A stretch of 64,000 bases of DNA from assembly GCF_032854445.1 (NCBI RefSeq), contig NC_088295.1, forward strand, positions 63,223,249 through 63,287,248, read 5' to 3'. Under the pieces are notes generated by a model. It saw only the letters and a list, made by a program, of their open reading frames with translations. It was not told the DNA's origin and made no database searches. Positions 1-13,530 of the stretch are shown here, piece after piece. Numbering within the stretch: the stretch's first letter is position 1; the number at the start of each line of letters is the position of its first letter. Origin of the DNA: Liolophura sinensis. Lineage: Eukaryota > Mollusca > Polyplacophora > Chitonida > Chitonidae. The translations under genes were made by a program, and so were the position numbers.

Positions 1-558
1 ATGTTTCTGCACCCATTGTGTACATTCTACAGAGGAAATGTTCTTGACATTCTATCTTCACTATTAAAGATTCTTTTTTTCAAGAAATCGAACTTTGGCC
101 ATGGGCTGAGTATTGATGAAACGTGTGACGTTAAATAAAAAATCTCATTGACAAATACGGCAATTTGACGGGAACAGACCGTTTGTTCGTGATACAATTG
201 CAATGTAGCGCGCCACTTTCATGTATACTGACTGTAAATACACAGCCTATCGTGCTGTGTTTTGTCTACATAACCGTGCATGGTTTATACATTTGCCCAG
301 GCTCTGATCAATGCTAGCTCTTAGTATCAGTAGACAGCATGCATATATTAACAGTCGCAATGTGAAGTTTTAACACACCTTGAAGCCGTTATATAGACTT
401 CTGTTCACGTTGAAAGCTATAACTACTATACGACACTGAAAATGTTTACTAGAAAGGTTTCAATCGTGAATGAATTAATCATTTACATTTTTAGCTTAAT
501 TACAGTCCGATATTTTCAAATGCTATAAATCTGCTTGATTTTTTGTCATTTTTTTAAC
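1..558. other. Intergenic, nothing recognised
   Basis: AT-rich sequence without long open frames or repeats that I recognise. Confidence 0.6.
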
Positions 559-564
559 CAAGAG

Positions 565-570
<6 letters not shown>

Positions 571-595
<25 letters not shown>

Positions 596-836
596 GATTG
601 GTGTTTTACGCCGTACTCAAGAATATTTCACTTATACGACGGCAGCCAGCATTATGGTGGGAGGAAACCGGGCAGAGCCCGGGGAAACCCACGACCATCT
701 GCAGGTTGCTGGCAGACCTTCCCACGTACGGCCGGAGGAGAGGAAGCCAGCATGAGCTGGACTTGAACTCACAGGCGACCGCACTGGTGAGAGACTCCTG
801 GGTCATTACTCTGTGCTAGCGCGCTAACCGACTGAG
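571..836 (-). repeat. Near-full-length SINE, same family
   Basis: Minus-strand copy. The (TTTA)n tail is on the left and the tRNA head on the right, missing only the first dozen bases. A perfect 12-bp target-site duplication CAAGAGATTATT flanks it (559-570 and 837-848). Confidence 0.92.
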
Positions 837-1130
837 CAAGAGATTATTACAGCACCGGCTAAATTCTGTAGCTCGATCATTCCCGACTGTGGTCATGTCA
901 TGGTTTTCAAAATTGGCAGTATTGGTACTTAGTGATTGCATAAAGATTAAGCCATGTAAGTATATCGTGACTGGGTGTGGTGGGCATGGCATTCCAGTAA
1001 AGCAGCATTTCATATAGATTTATGTAGGGATTGCAATCCTAGCGCATGTATACGTGCATGGATATACCAGAAATGTTACCACGTCACGGTATACGTTACT
1101 TACTACCAGAAATATCATCATATTTACTGT

Positions 1131-1178
1131 ATATATATATACCATGACTTGATATATATATATACCTTGACTTGATGA
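1131..1178. repeat. 24-bp tandem duplication
   Basis: Two units of the form tatatatataccatgacttg / tatatataccttgacttgat. Confidence 0.7.
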
Positions 1179-1179
1179 C

Positions 1180-1315
1180 ATTTCTGGTGTCATGGGCCTC
1201 AAACAATCCAATGAGGCAGCACTAGATAATACACATGTAGTGCCCATGCACATATTTATATTGGGGCCTGGAGTGTTATACAAGGAGACACACCGTGATA
1301 CTGGAAATGCCATTA
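1180..1315 (+). repeat. Family B repeat fragment
   Basis: Shares caatgaggcagcacta and atacaaggagacaca with the other family B copies at 32160, 38600 and 51483. Confidence 0.55.
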
Positions 1316-4170
1316 ATATCCACGCAAATATATACGTATTTAACGCTGATTATGCAGGTCCTGATATTGCCCTAACATAAAAGGCCTCAGTCGCCAAATC
1401 GTGCAACAGCTGGTTAGAATTACCCGTTGAATTGCGGTGCATCTATAATAGTTCGTGGATTTTTTAAAAAAAATTATAACAACAACGATGATCTAAACCA
1501 CAGGGCTCAGACAGTCTTTTAAAAAATTCCATCAAACCTACTTTTAAGTAGTGTAATCCCTATTACCTCAGGTTGCTTTTGTTCGTCACAGCTTTGGCGT
1601 ACAAATACAGCTCTCAGGAGTATTAGCATTTGAATGGGAGACAATGGATACGATTAATAGACTCCGACATGTATAACGCCGTGTGGGTCTATCAACGTAA
1701 AGCTTCTTAGATAAATTGGTATCCGCCAGGAAGTGGGGACTTGTTCATTCAGAAACATTGATAGCTCTAGCACTGAAGCTAATCCCCCGCGTTGATTTGC
1801 GTTATAAGCGAAACACCAGCCTGACGTAATGCGGTCGCGGCAGGATACTTAAGTGATAATACGAATTAGCATAGAGCGACTCTATTGTACGAGTGTCATG
1901 CCAGTATGGCAATGGCCTGCAGCTCTGTATATAATAATCTAGCTTAGGAGCACGTTTAACCTCCACTCGCATAATCATAATGAAACGACAAGAAGAAGGT
2001 AAAAAAAATCAATTGCACGTTGGTAAATCTAGGTCATCGGGCCTCTCTATATAGCTGACTGGTTGTTATATACATAGGAAAGGTGCCTAATGTAAGATCC
2101 CTCCCTCATCACTTAAAGAGGCTGTGTGTACCTTACTTTACCCATCAAAAGTGTACTTAGATTATAAGGTTGGGTGCTGGACGGGGTTTGCTGTGCTTTA
2201 GAAACAATTTACCACTGCGTGACACATGACGAAAGAGAAACAGTCAGATCTGATTAAAAGTTTCACTATATGCAAGGTTGGTCTTATTTCTCATATATCA
2301 TATCCATTGTCCGATTTCTTAAACAGCTCACACTTATACATTTTTTTCAACATCACAAGCCGCCATCCTTCTGTCAAGCAGATGATGCAATGAGTTTCTG
2401 TTAAATCAGTTGATTATTCCCAAACTTTTCTGTATACAAAGGACTTCTTGCACAATTAAGATGCTCGATGGTTTAACACAGCATAGTGTATATAGTGAAT
2501 ATAGCAAACAGAACGACAAAAAGATCACGACTAAAGATGCTTGTATGTATACGTAAGATCGGAGTCATAACACCGAGATGGCCTTGAACAGTCAGAACAG
2601 TCATCATAAGACACCTTACATTCCCTATATAAGATGAAGTTATTATCACCAGATTATAAACATATCAGAATTACAACTGTAAATTCTATCAAACTAGCGA
2701 ATAACTCGACTCTGGTGATACAAGATTTGTATTGATGAAAGAATGATACATACATGGTGTTTGTCACTTAGTTTCATATTGATTACCTTACATACAGGAT
2801 AACCTTGAATAGCATTTAGTAATTTGTGCATATGGAAACACATATTGTTAACAGACATTTGTAAACTTAATAAAAATTTCTTTAAAAGATGCAGGATTAT
2901 GATTTCTGAAGACCCGGTTTCACATACTGCATTACCGGTATATCAATACATGGTCTAAAAATCCCACCACAGACCTCTGGCAAAGAAAAAAAATGAAGGT
3001 AAAATTTCTGATAAATTTTTTCATAATTTTTTTCGTCTTTCTTAATATCAACGGTTCATGCACTTATTCTTTTGACATTTTTGTCATTTGAAGTTAGACG
3101 CACATGCCTTCTGTTCAGGGCTTCCAATCGCTGATACATGAAAATTCCTTATTGCATGACAACTTCCCGTCTTCCAAACATGTTCGCTTTTCTAATGTTT
3201 TTAATGGAAAAGACATTAACAAGAACGCAGCAAATGGATTGCTCTTCAATGTTTTACAGTGGAAAAAGGATTTCAACGCAACCGTTGTATAAGACCTCGT
3301 GCGCTGTAGTGATGGCAAAGCTTTGCATCCAAGAAGGGCATCGGGGACGACATAATTGCAGCATTAAAACTTGGTATAGTTCTTGTGGCGGGTTTACGGT
3401 ACAGCGTGATCTGTAATAAATTCCTGCTGTCGAATCCACAGTGTTGAGTGTTCCTGAATTGCGGACGTGTTGCCCAGCTGTCGTGTTAGGCAATACAAAT
3501 CCTGCTCGCCCTCTTGAACCTATACTCCATGGCGTAAAACATTACGATATCTGGGTTTTATGTCTTCACTCCGACTTGGGGAAACGACCTTACGCCTGAG
3601 ATAAACACAAAAACTCCTAATCCATTCGGTAAATGTTTCCGGGGTTCAAGCCTGCTATAAACTAAAGTTTTCTTTCGAGGCCATTCTGGTTCTGAACAAT
3701 AAACAGTGACACAACAGTAAATGTTTCGTTAATGTTCAGCGATGATTCTAGTTAAACAAATTTCAAAAACCCAACATTTTCCATCCACTAGATTTTTTAC
3801 TACAAAAGTTCAAAGTAATCCGTCCAGCGTTTTGGGTTGTAGTCCGGTCACAAATTTTTGACAATAAAAATCTGTCCCGTAGGTTAACCTGCATGGACCC
3901 CTTTATATAAACTTCGGAAAACTGATAGAAACAGACCTGAACGACCACAGCCATTTCGTTCTGACGTGCTTGATAACTGTATAAACCAACTTATAATCTA
4001 CAATTCTCACCACTCCATAGAATACGCCTTCGGGGAAACTGGAAGAACGAAGTCGGCGTTGCAGGTACCCCAACGATAATATGGCTGTAAGGCAAAACAT
4101 CAGTGGAATCAGGCGCTTTCTTCAGTTAAGGCTGGTTAATTATATATATAGGTCCCTTACGTCTCATACA
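1316..4170. other. Intergenic, nothing recognised
   Basis: AT-rich. Open frames of 60-90 codons near 3104-3493 overlap each other on both strands and have no coding signature. Confidence 0.6.
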
Positions 4171-4392
<222 letters not shown>

Positions 4393-4750
4393 ATGATTCA
4401 CACTACAACTATATATGGCTCGCTTTACCGTAATTCAGCTCGTCCGTAAATTACCATCAGGGTCATTCGTTAACATGTCAAGCGCGTGTCATAACTGACA
4501 TTTAGACAAGTTGAACTTCAACTGACATTTCCTGACAGTCCCTGCCACAGACATTGAGGGTACGAGGATATTACAATGATGTCCCTATATTTGCAAGGTG
4601 AACAAGGGTTGGTGTTATCTTATCTACGAACAACAAGATGTAGGTGTAATCGGGATTCACTGTAACAGGCATATTTCTGTCTATAGTTAAGCAAGCCCAG
4701 ATGTACAACCTTTGCCCTTGTGCCTGAGTTAATGTCTCTCTCTCGTCCTA

Positions 4751-4893
4751 TATTTATTTAATTATTTATGAATTTGGTGTTTTACGCCCTACTCAAGAAT
4801 ATTTCACTAGTAAGTTGTCCTGCATTATGGTGGGGGGAAGCCGGCAGAACCCTGGGGAAACGCACGACCATCCGCATTCAGGTTCTGTCGGCC
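4751..4893 (-). repeat. Truncated, diverged SINE
   Basis: The tail and central domain are recognisable (tttggtgttttacgccctac ... gcattatggtgggg). The tRNA head is absent and many substitutions are present. Confidence 0.75.
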
Positions 4894-7800
4894 TATAAGT
4901 TTCATACGAACGCTCACCGAAGCAATAAACTATAGCCCTTATGCCATGGTGTCACAGCTCCATGCCGTTTGGTTCGGAGTGTGTGATATACACACATATT
5001 TAGGCCTGTGTCTTGGTACATCATGCCTCAGGATGGTTTCAGTGTTTCTCCATTTACCAAAGGAGATATTAGTGGCCTGAAGCAGCTAGGTAGTCCCATG
5101 GAGTCAGCTGTGTATGGGCCGGGACCTATAGCACCAACGCTCACCAATTACTCGCTAACACCCCGATTGTTATTACTTTATAATGATACGATAAATTACT
5201 TGCTTAACATCCCCCGGTCTTCCTGATGAAATTCACCGGTAAAGGTCGCCGCTGTCTCTCGGGAAACAGCTCTCCCCTTCGCGCCAACCGTCAGCAGTAA
5301 TCTCCCTATAACCGAAAGCTATAAATTATCGATGTAGAGATGCGGGGAGAGACAGTATATATATTTATCTGACAGCCTGCTTGCCATTCACCATCATAAT
5401 TGGTATTCTATCGGGTAATTGTCCAGATATGGCTAATTACGTCGAGCCATCTATTCATCGGCGTACATCGACAACGGTTCATTGGCTGAATAAATACGTG
5501 ACCGCAGCAGTGCGAACACTCGTCTATGATTACATGCATGTGCGGTGAATGTGTACATAGGCTATCCTAATGTACGCTCCAATACCGCGCAGGTGAGCAA
5601 AAGCTATAAACACTTATAGCCGTTAATAATTGCAACATTTATTCCTAAATGATGTTGACAGGGACTGTTACGGTATGGTATCAGATGTAAAGCAGACACC
5701 GAGGTTATAGCGTAGGTTTGGGCAAATCAGATCTTAAGTACATGTATGATGGACTTCAACAATACCTCGTTTTCACTGGTGAATGGTAAACAACTGCATT
5801 TAAGCGCCTCTTTTTTAAATATACGGCTGGTGACGAAGGTGCGGAACGTTTCGGGCTGAGATAATCTGAGTTAAACTAGTTAAAATTCTAAGCCCTTTGT
5901 TTCTTTCGCGATATAATGATGAACCAGTCAGAACAGGAACAGCGGAATCCTAATTTTCGATGTCAATGGATTACTAATTAAATTGAGCAGCATGCGAACG
6001 ATAATTGTATCAGTCTCGATGTAGTAAAGTTGAATTACGGGCACAAAAAATTAGAAAAGTGTACACTGATACAAATCCTGCTTGTTAAAACGCCCCTTAT
6101 AATATGGTTAAGTACCGCTATAATATAAAGCATACTGTATTTTTTTAAATAAATATATATTTTTCATTAAGTTTCCCTCAGATATGTTTTTGTCAGCTTT
6201 CGTTCTTTTTTTTCACCAAGTCTTACCAACTTTATCGTCCGGCTACATAACACATCCACTATAGCTGTATCAGTAATCTACCAAGGCTATTAGTTTATAG
6301 TTAAACTTCCGTTTAATTTAATCTCCATTTGTCAAAAGCTGGGGGTGAGCTGTGGAATGGTATATCAAGCCAGCTTAAAAACCTGATCACTTCCCCCCTG
6401 GTATTAATAACCACCAGACGGTCTTGGGACGTTAATAATCGGTTTTCGTCTACTCAATTCTGCCGGACAATGCCCCCAGCTCAGCGGGGCTTTTCTCCGG
6501 CGATTCAACCGATGGTTTCATTGTACGCCAAGACGCCTCTCGACTGGAATGCCTTCCAGCAAGATCTACAATGTTCCGCTTCGCCTGCGAAGTCTAATAC
6601 AACGTCAGATCACCAGCCAGTGGAGATCCCAGAAAAGATGGATATAATCTGGGTACTCTGCCACTTTGGGACGGCAAAAGCCAGCCAACTACTGATCTCT
6701 ACCGTCTGGGTTGGGCTTGGGGTGGGGTGGCTAATCACACTGCAGGCCAATACTAGCGGGTGTGAATGTTCATATGGCACTTCACGGCTTCCGTATTAAA
6801 ACGTATAACACTTACATACAAGAGGTGGCTTAATTGCCGGAGTTCCTTTTTTTGTTGTTGCTGTTGTTGTAAGATGAAATGCCAGATATTACAAAGGGAC
6901 CTGGGCCTACCTTCTATTTCAACATGAATGACGTTTATACTATACAGCTGGTGTCAAAAAAAAAAAGACGACATTGTTCGATTAAGAATCAATCAGGCCG
7001 AAAAATAAGTATATTTAAGAACCGGACGTCGAGATTTGGGTGTCCTGGACACAGCTGAAATAACAGGACATTCCAGGTTATTAATCAGGTGTTCAAACAT
7101 CAAACCTAACCTCATATACAATCTTCCCTTTCATCTGTGCAACTCAGTTCCCTAGAACCAATAAACCTACAGGTTACTCGCAGCGTTCTCACACACAGGC
7201 GTTTGTGAGCCTTCATCTGATTGCGTTCAATCCCTGGTCTGACTCATTACCGCTTTATCTCTCCGCAGGTGTGTATTTGGATAGCATCAGTTCGAGTTCC
7301 GCTAGGTGGTGTTTCTCGTTGTCCTCCAGGGACCGATTCCGCAAAGCCATTATCCTCTGACTTAGGTCAAAATTTAAAACTTTGTCACTTTGCTTATATT
7401 GCTTCAGTCGTATTTCAGTTTATGACGTATATCAGAAATAACTTTGTGAAATGGGCCCCAAGATACTAGAAGCAATGGAGGTTATTTCCATGAATTCTAA
7501 GGCTAAGTGACATTATATTGGATCAACTCAATTTGGATGTATTGACTTTCACACAATTGGGCTTTCTGAAACTAACTACCCTTTTGTTAGTTACGAAATA
7601 AGGAATCGCTCTCAGTAGACATAGTGTTACCATGCAGAATACATTGAAATTTAACCCCGATAAATGTAAAAGAAAATCTTCCAAAGCTCAAGGTCTTTAT
7701 ATAAGAAGAAGACAGAATCAGGGGTAAATTAGAAAACTGTTTAAATACAAATTTATTTTCCCAAAGGTGCGTGCTGTTTGGGTTAAACGGCGTCACGCAA

Positions 7801-8553
7801 GGAAACATTTACAAAAAGCGACGTAACAAAGTTATCCAAAAATGGACTCTATCTCGGGATACAATGCTTACATTTCCATCTCAACGCAATCAGTGGATTC
7901 AACAATAACACATGTTTGATTATATCTATACATCGTTGCATATCGTCTTCGTTTAACAGTGAAAATTCTTGACTATAGCGTTAGGCACATGTGGATCATC
8001 ATCGACGTCATTGTCATTAGCATGCTCGCATGGTGCTCGGTACTTCTGAAAGCAGTTCCCAAACCCTCCAAATGTACATGCATCATGACTGACGACGTCA
8101 CCTACCCACGGACAGCCTGCAGTTTGTGCCTTCCAAATGCCATTGTCTCTCACATAAATTCGCTGCTATAATTCTCTATGGACATCGATGGATATTCAGA
8201 TCATGAGATATTATTGCAACCTAATTTGTCAACACTTGTATAAGCTTCTTACAAGATGGTTAAACTTTAGAGTGCGAAGCTGACCCTTGGGGACAAGGAA
8301 AACCATCCCATTTGAGGCTAACGTCTAAAGGACGACGAAGACAAAGAATTGGGTGCCCCCAAGGTGTTTATTCGGAGTCTTAAGGTTGTTTGGAGACGAT
8401 TTAAATGGCTGTGAATATGACCGAATTACTCTTGTTCAACTTATAGCAGTTACACAAACACACGGTTAACCTCTCATTACGGTGGTGTTTGTTCAGCAAT
8501 TTCCCCCAGACTCTTGTTCCTTGCCTCAGTTTTTCTCTGTCCCCGAGAGCACA
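4894..8553. other. Intergenic, no gene recognised
   Basis: The stretch 6329-6799 is open for 156 codons from a non-ATG start, but the translation shows no domain or motif. The rest is unremarkable. Confidence 0.55.
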
Positions 8554-8578
8554 AGAGAGAGAGAGAGAGAGAGAGAGG
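8554..8578. repeat. (GA)n microsatellite
   Basis: About 12 GA dinucleotides, immediately upstream of the CpG-rich stretch. Confidence 0.9.
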
Positions 8579-8579
8579 A

Positions 8580-9060
8580 CATATCCTCGTCGGCTGTTTA
8601 CAGGCGGAACCTCGTACGTGTTAGCTAAATGTTTACGCTGTCCCCGTCACACAGGGCAGCCAGGTAAATGGAAACCGGCGGAAAAATTTGAACTGATACA
8701 AGAATTCGTGCCAAAACCTAGCAGTCCGAGTTTTTGTGCACTTTCTTCGGTGTACGCCTGGAGAAGGTTTGCGTATCGACAGGAAGCTCGACGCTGGGTG
8801 TTTGGCACCGGCTCTCTCCGAGACCTCGAGAAAACCGACAAATATTTTCCTGGTCTATGAAGAGTCACGTTGAGCCACCACGACTGACGAGATTCGGCCT
8901 CCGATTCTACGCTGCCTGTGTATTTGACCCGAGCGATTGTTTTCTCTCCCCATGGCGAACACAGAAAACTATGTCATCGGCGAGTTGATCGACCCAAACG
9001 GGATGTCAGCGAGCACTGAGAGAAAGACGTCTGTGGACATATGACTGTTTGTTCTTTCCT
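8580..9060. other. CpG-rich stretch with a 30-codon ORF
   Basis: This stretch is richer in G+C and CpG than its surroundings and free of dispersed repeats, following a (GA)n run. On the + strand, ATGGCG at 8952 opens a 30-codon frame to 9044 (begins MANTENYVIGELIDPNG). Other frames are open for 70-120 codons in places but give nothing recognisable. It could be a promoter, a conserved regulatory element or an unrecognised first exon; nothing decides between these. Confidence 0.3.
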
Positions 9061-10589
9061 CTCAAAAACTAAGGCCCCACATAGAAATAGCCGGGATATC
9101 TTAACATCTCGATTTCATCGACACCCATGCTTGTGAACGTTGTCTTTTCTCAACCCTGTGACAGACAGCTCCTGGTTGTCGGGGTTATTTTTTATTAATC
9201 GCTCAGGGTCTCCTGGGGTAACGATTTGTTCGATTTGTAACAATAGGCAATAATCTCGCCTTGACAATTAATTTGCGACAGTTGATGACGAATCGTATTA
9301 AACGCCTTGCCGGAGAACAATCATAAAAAAAAAAATTTGCATCTTGGCGTTAAATAGCACATAACGGGACTGAGTCAGCGGGTAAGGGGACAATGGCCAG
9401 AAGATTCAACCCTATCCTAAGCTGGTGATTTACATAAATATGTGTGGAAGACAAGCTCAAATAGCTCTGAGACTCGCTGGACGAAAAAACGGGTGGATTG
9501 GGTTGGCCTTATGGCTTGTATCACCTCTCCTCTCCAGCCACGTTGTGGTCCGTTTCATTAAAACGTCGTTAACGACTGAAGCAAAATTCGACCCTTGTCG
9601 CATTTGCATACAGGCATGCGACAAACATTTGTCACGCGGGAATAACAATGACACAAACATACAAAAATTGAGTCACCTTTGTCGATTGCGTGTAGGTCAT
9701 CGGGGTACGCCAAGGTCATTATTCCTTGTTGGCAAAAACATAATCATCTTCCATGCTAAGAATGTATTTCGATCGGATTTAAAGATCACCAGGGGTTTTC
9801 ATCAGAGGCATGTAGTAAATAGCTTAGATAACTCGGGACGTAATACCTTATTCCCATTTGCATGGCGTAACTTTATGTAAGTAAAAGCACAACGCCACAT
9901 AGCACCTCAAGGATGTTAAAACCTATTAAATGTCATGCATATTATTTAATTGCTCTGCTGTCCTTGAGTTAGAAAAATATAGGAGGCGGCACACTCTTTT
10001 GGCCCAGGAATAGAATGAAAGATGAACCTCCCACTCTCCCATATCCACACATTTTCAAATACTGTAAGAATCGTGAATGAAATGAGTCTCAGATTCCGTA
10101 CCATTCCCGTCGTAAGTGCGCTTACAACCTGGACAAATAAGGTGCAATTAAGAAGGTAATAACTTCCCCACCTTCCCCCCTCAAGTTTGATTCAGATGCT
10201 TCAGTGGAAAGGTGCTCAGTTTTTGGGGTTAGACCGGTTAAGCCGCTGGGACAAGCACTGAATCCCATTTTATCATCCGCCGTAACGCTGGGACAGCGGT
10301 TTGTAACTGAACCCTTCCCCCTCCCCTTAAGATGCTAGGTTTATCGGACTTCTTTTTTGGGCACCTCTCTGTTTGCACAGACGTCCCGCAGTAACCTATA
10401 AATGTAAAACAGTGTGAAGTTATGCCAGATGGAAAGGTGTCAAATGGGACAGCCTAGTAAACAAAACATAGGGGAAAAAACCTGGAAAACAACAAGAATG
10501 TATGTGTTCCGTGTGCGTATCAACAACTTATGACATACATGCAGCTATATAAAGTCCGTGTGGCCTGTTCAGTGTTACCGGTATAACAA
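9061..10589. other. Intergenic, no gene recognised
   Basis: 9425-9880 is open on the + strand (151 codons) and is of higher complexity than its surroundings, with no recognisable protein. Confidence 0.5.
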
Positions 10590-11480
10590 TCTATATACCG
10601 CGTAACAAACCAACTACCTGTCCAAAGGTATACTGAGTAACAAACCAATTACCTGTCCAAAGGTATACCGAGTAACAAAGCAATTACCTGTCCAAAGATA
10701 TACCGTGTAACGAACAAGTTACCTGTCCAAAGGGAGGCGAGTAACAAACCAATTACTTGTCCGAAGGTATACCGAGTAACAAACCAGTTACCTGTCAGTC
10801 GCCATACTGTATAATAAACCCGTAACTTGTTAACATATATACAGTAACAAACCCGTTACCTGCCAATACAGTAACAAATCAGTTACCTGTACCTGTCATG
10901 GGAAGGTTTGCCATAACCTTAACATTAACCCGCCATAAGTTTAAATTATCAAACCAGTAACCTCTCTATAAGTTTACAGTAGTAAACCAGTTACCTGGCC
11001 ATAGGTTTACAGTAAGCAAATTAATATCCCATACGCATACAGTAAAAAAAGCAGTTACCTCTCCCTAGGTTTACAGTAACAAACAAGTTACCTGTCCCCA
11101 GTATACAGTAACAAACCAGATGCCTGTGCAGTTATAAGTGCACAGTTATCTCTCCACTACTTTGTAATAAACCATATGTTACAAATACAGCCAGTTACCT
11201 GTCAACTGGTTACAGGTATATACACATATATACAGTAACAAGTCCGTCACCTGTACACTGATACTTGCATGGTTACATGTCCATCCCTTTAACAAACCAG
11301 ATCCATTTGCAAGGTTTAGAGGTACATGTATGGTTTAACAGGCCGGTTACCTGTCCACAGATATTTGCATAGTTATCTGTTAATGTGTGGCATATGTACA
11401 GTGACAATGTAGACCCTTTGCAAGGTTTAGAGGTACTCGTATCTTGAAACAAGTCAGTTATACGTGTCCATAGATCAGGC
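10590..11480. repeat. Degenerate 35-bp minisatellite
   Basis: The unit reads roughly gtaacaaaccaattacctgt followed by ccaaaggtataccga. Its acctgt motif recurs at 10616, 10651, 10686, 10721, 10755 and 10790, a 34-35 bp period. From about 10800 the same phrases persist (cagtaacaaaccagttacc) with irregular spacing and growing divergence. Confidence 0.88.
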
Positions 11481-12525
11481 GTACAGTAAGGCGAAGTAAC
11501 AGACGAACAAATGACAGCCGTGGACAGAACTTGGCATGAATTGTAACATTAGCACATGTAGCTAAGATCAAATGAAATAGCTGATGTCAACAGAGTTAGC
11601 CCTGATACGTCGAACGTGGAATACGTGAGGGCTGTCGGAGGTGACAGAGCGATGAGATTACGTATTGTAAGAGTGGGGAAAGCCCTGATATTGAGAACTG
11701 AAGGCCAGAGTATAGGGCAGATATGTCGTTATTCAGCCTGTGTATATCAACTGGCAGGTCGTACATAACACGGGGGTATTGTCAACCATACACGAGCCGT
11801 CATACGCTTGTCAGACGATGTGAATGTAGTATGAAACGACTCGTTAGTTTAGCAATGTGCACTTTTGTCAGCACCCGTTGGTTCATTCACATAACCCCTG
11901 TCGCGCTGTAGCTGTATATATAGCACATCCTACACAGAGCGGCCCTGTAACATATCATGGAGCTGCCGCTTACAACCCACAGTGTCACCTGTTCTGGACA
12001 TATTATACCTGAAGCACTTTTTATGGGTAATACCTTGTTTGTCTACACTAAATTAATTCTTCAACCTTTTGACATGTTTGCAAAGATGTTTGTTCAAGCA
12101 TATTCTCCGGGCATTATTCTGTGTAGGCTGATCAAATTAGTTGAGAAGCCTGAAATTGGCAATTTCATCCGATGTATCGTTTGGTCTCAGTGATCAGATT
12201 TAAAAAGTGCATAAAAAGTTGCTCTTTCATACCCGAAAAGACTGAGGAATTAGAGTACTTACGTAACATGATGCCATTCGTCTCATCTCCAGCGTGTAAT
12301 TGCTACTACATAACGGAACTTGTTATGTTAATACTTGTTTTCGTGAGCAGGCAAGTTCACCAAGAGAAACCTAATTTTCTTATACTGTGGCGGTTGCATA
12401 CTTCAGGGAACTAATCCGTATATATTGGCAAGCAAAAACTTGAACTTACAGGTTTCACTGTAGTTTTTGAAGAGAGAACTGAGTCTGAAAAATTAAAAAA
12501 GGTTCTGTTGGTAAATAAAATGATA

Positions 12526-12698
12526 TTTATTTATTTAATTTGATTGTTGTTATACGCCGTACTCAAGAATATTTCACTCATACCACGGCGACCGGCATTA
12601 TGGTGGGAGGAAACCGGGCAGAGCCCGGGGGAAACCCACGACCAACCACAGGATGCTGCAGACCTTCTCACGTAGGGCAGGAGAGAAAGCCAGCATGG
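12526..12698 (-). repeat. 5'-truncated SINE with target-site duplication
   Basis: Tail and central domain without the tRNA head. A perfect 12-bp duplication AATAAAATGATA flanks it (12514-12525 and 12699-12710). Confidence 0.9.
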
Positions 12699-13185
12699 AA
12701 TAAAATGATAGGGGTTATCAATACAATGGTGGAGGAATATTGAAGATTTTAAAGAAAAAAATGAATACTGTCAATAAAACTGTTTGTAGAGGCATGGGAT
12801 GAGCATGGTTTACATCTGGAATGATAGACATGAAAAAGTGTCAATCATAAACAATCATGAGGAGTTCAAAGTCGACAATCGCAAGGCCTATTTCCAAAAA
12901 CGAATTAATACCCTAGTTCCAAAAGGAATATATAAAATTAGAATTATATAATTTGTACATTTTTGAACTCACAGTCCGGGAATCATTTTAAGATCGAATA
13001 CAAATACAGGTATCTTAGTCAAGTGATGGGTAAAGGACGTGCTGATTTAATCATAGGACGTTGATACAATACAACCGCGTGGAATTAGATCATGAACTAA
13101 AGAAAGAGTTGTATAATCAATACACGTTACCATGATATATTTTGCTGACATTATGGTCTTCATGGTCTATATGTACTCGTATTAA

Positions 13186-13530
13186 TATTATATTGATTTG
13201 ATAGATCTTTAAAACCATACTCAAAAATCTTTCACTTATATGAGCCAGCTGATACCTTTTTTTTCACTCATTTTCAGTTTAATACTGTACTCAAGTTTCA
13301 GTTACATGCATGATGGAGGTCAAGTTTATAGGCGATGGAAACTTGGCAGAACCCAGAGAATATCCCCGCCCATCTCCAGGTATTTGACAAACCTCCTGAC
13401 TTAAAGCCGTACCTGAACACGGTATATATTTATTTGATTGTCACTGAACGCCATGCTCATACGATGCTGGCCAGTTTTTATGAATGAAGCAAATTGGAGT
13501 GCCCGGGATAAACCGCCGGCCATTGCTAAA
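13186..13530 (-). repeat. Cluster of ancient SINE fragments
   Basis: Three decayed pieces resemble the SINE 3' end or body: 13190-13250 (aaccatactcaaaaatctttc), 13270-13410 and 13428-13530 (tatttatttgattgtcactg). The second has a body seen in older copies elsewhere (acaaacctcctgacttaaag). Confidence 0.5.

Noticed and set aside
598-819. Open frames inside SINE copies (also 12540-12743, 30405-30559, 55286-55467)
   Set aside because: They translate the SINE central domain, a non-coding pol III unit, and recur wherever the element lies.
6329-6799. 156-codon open stretch, + strand
   Set aside because: It begins at a TTG rather than an ATG and its translation shows no conserved feature.
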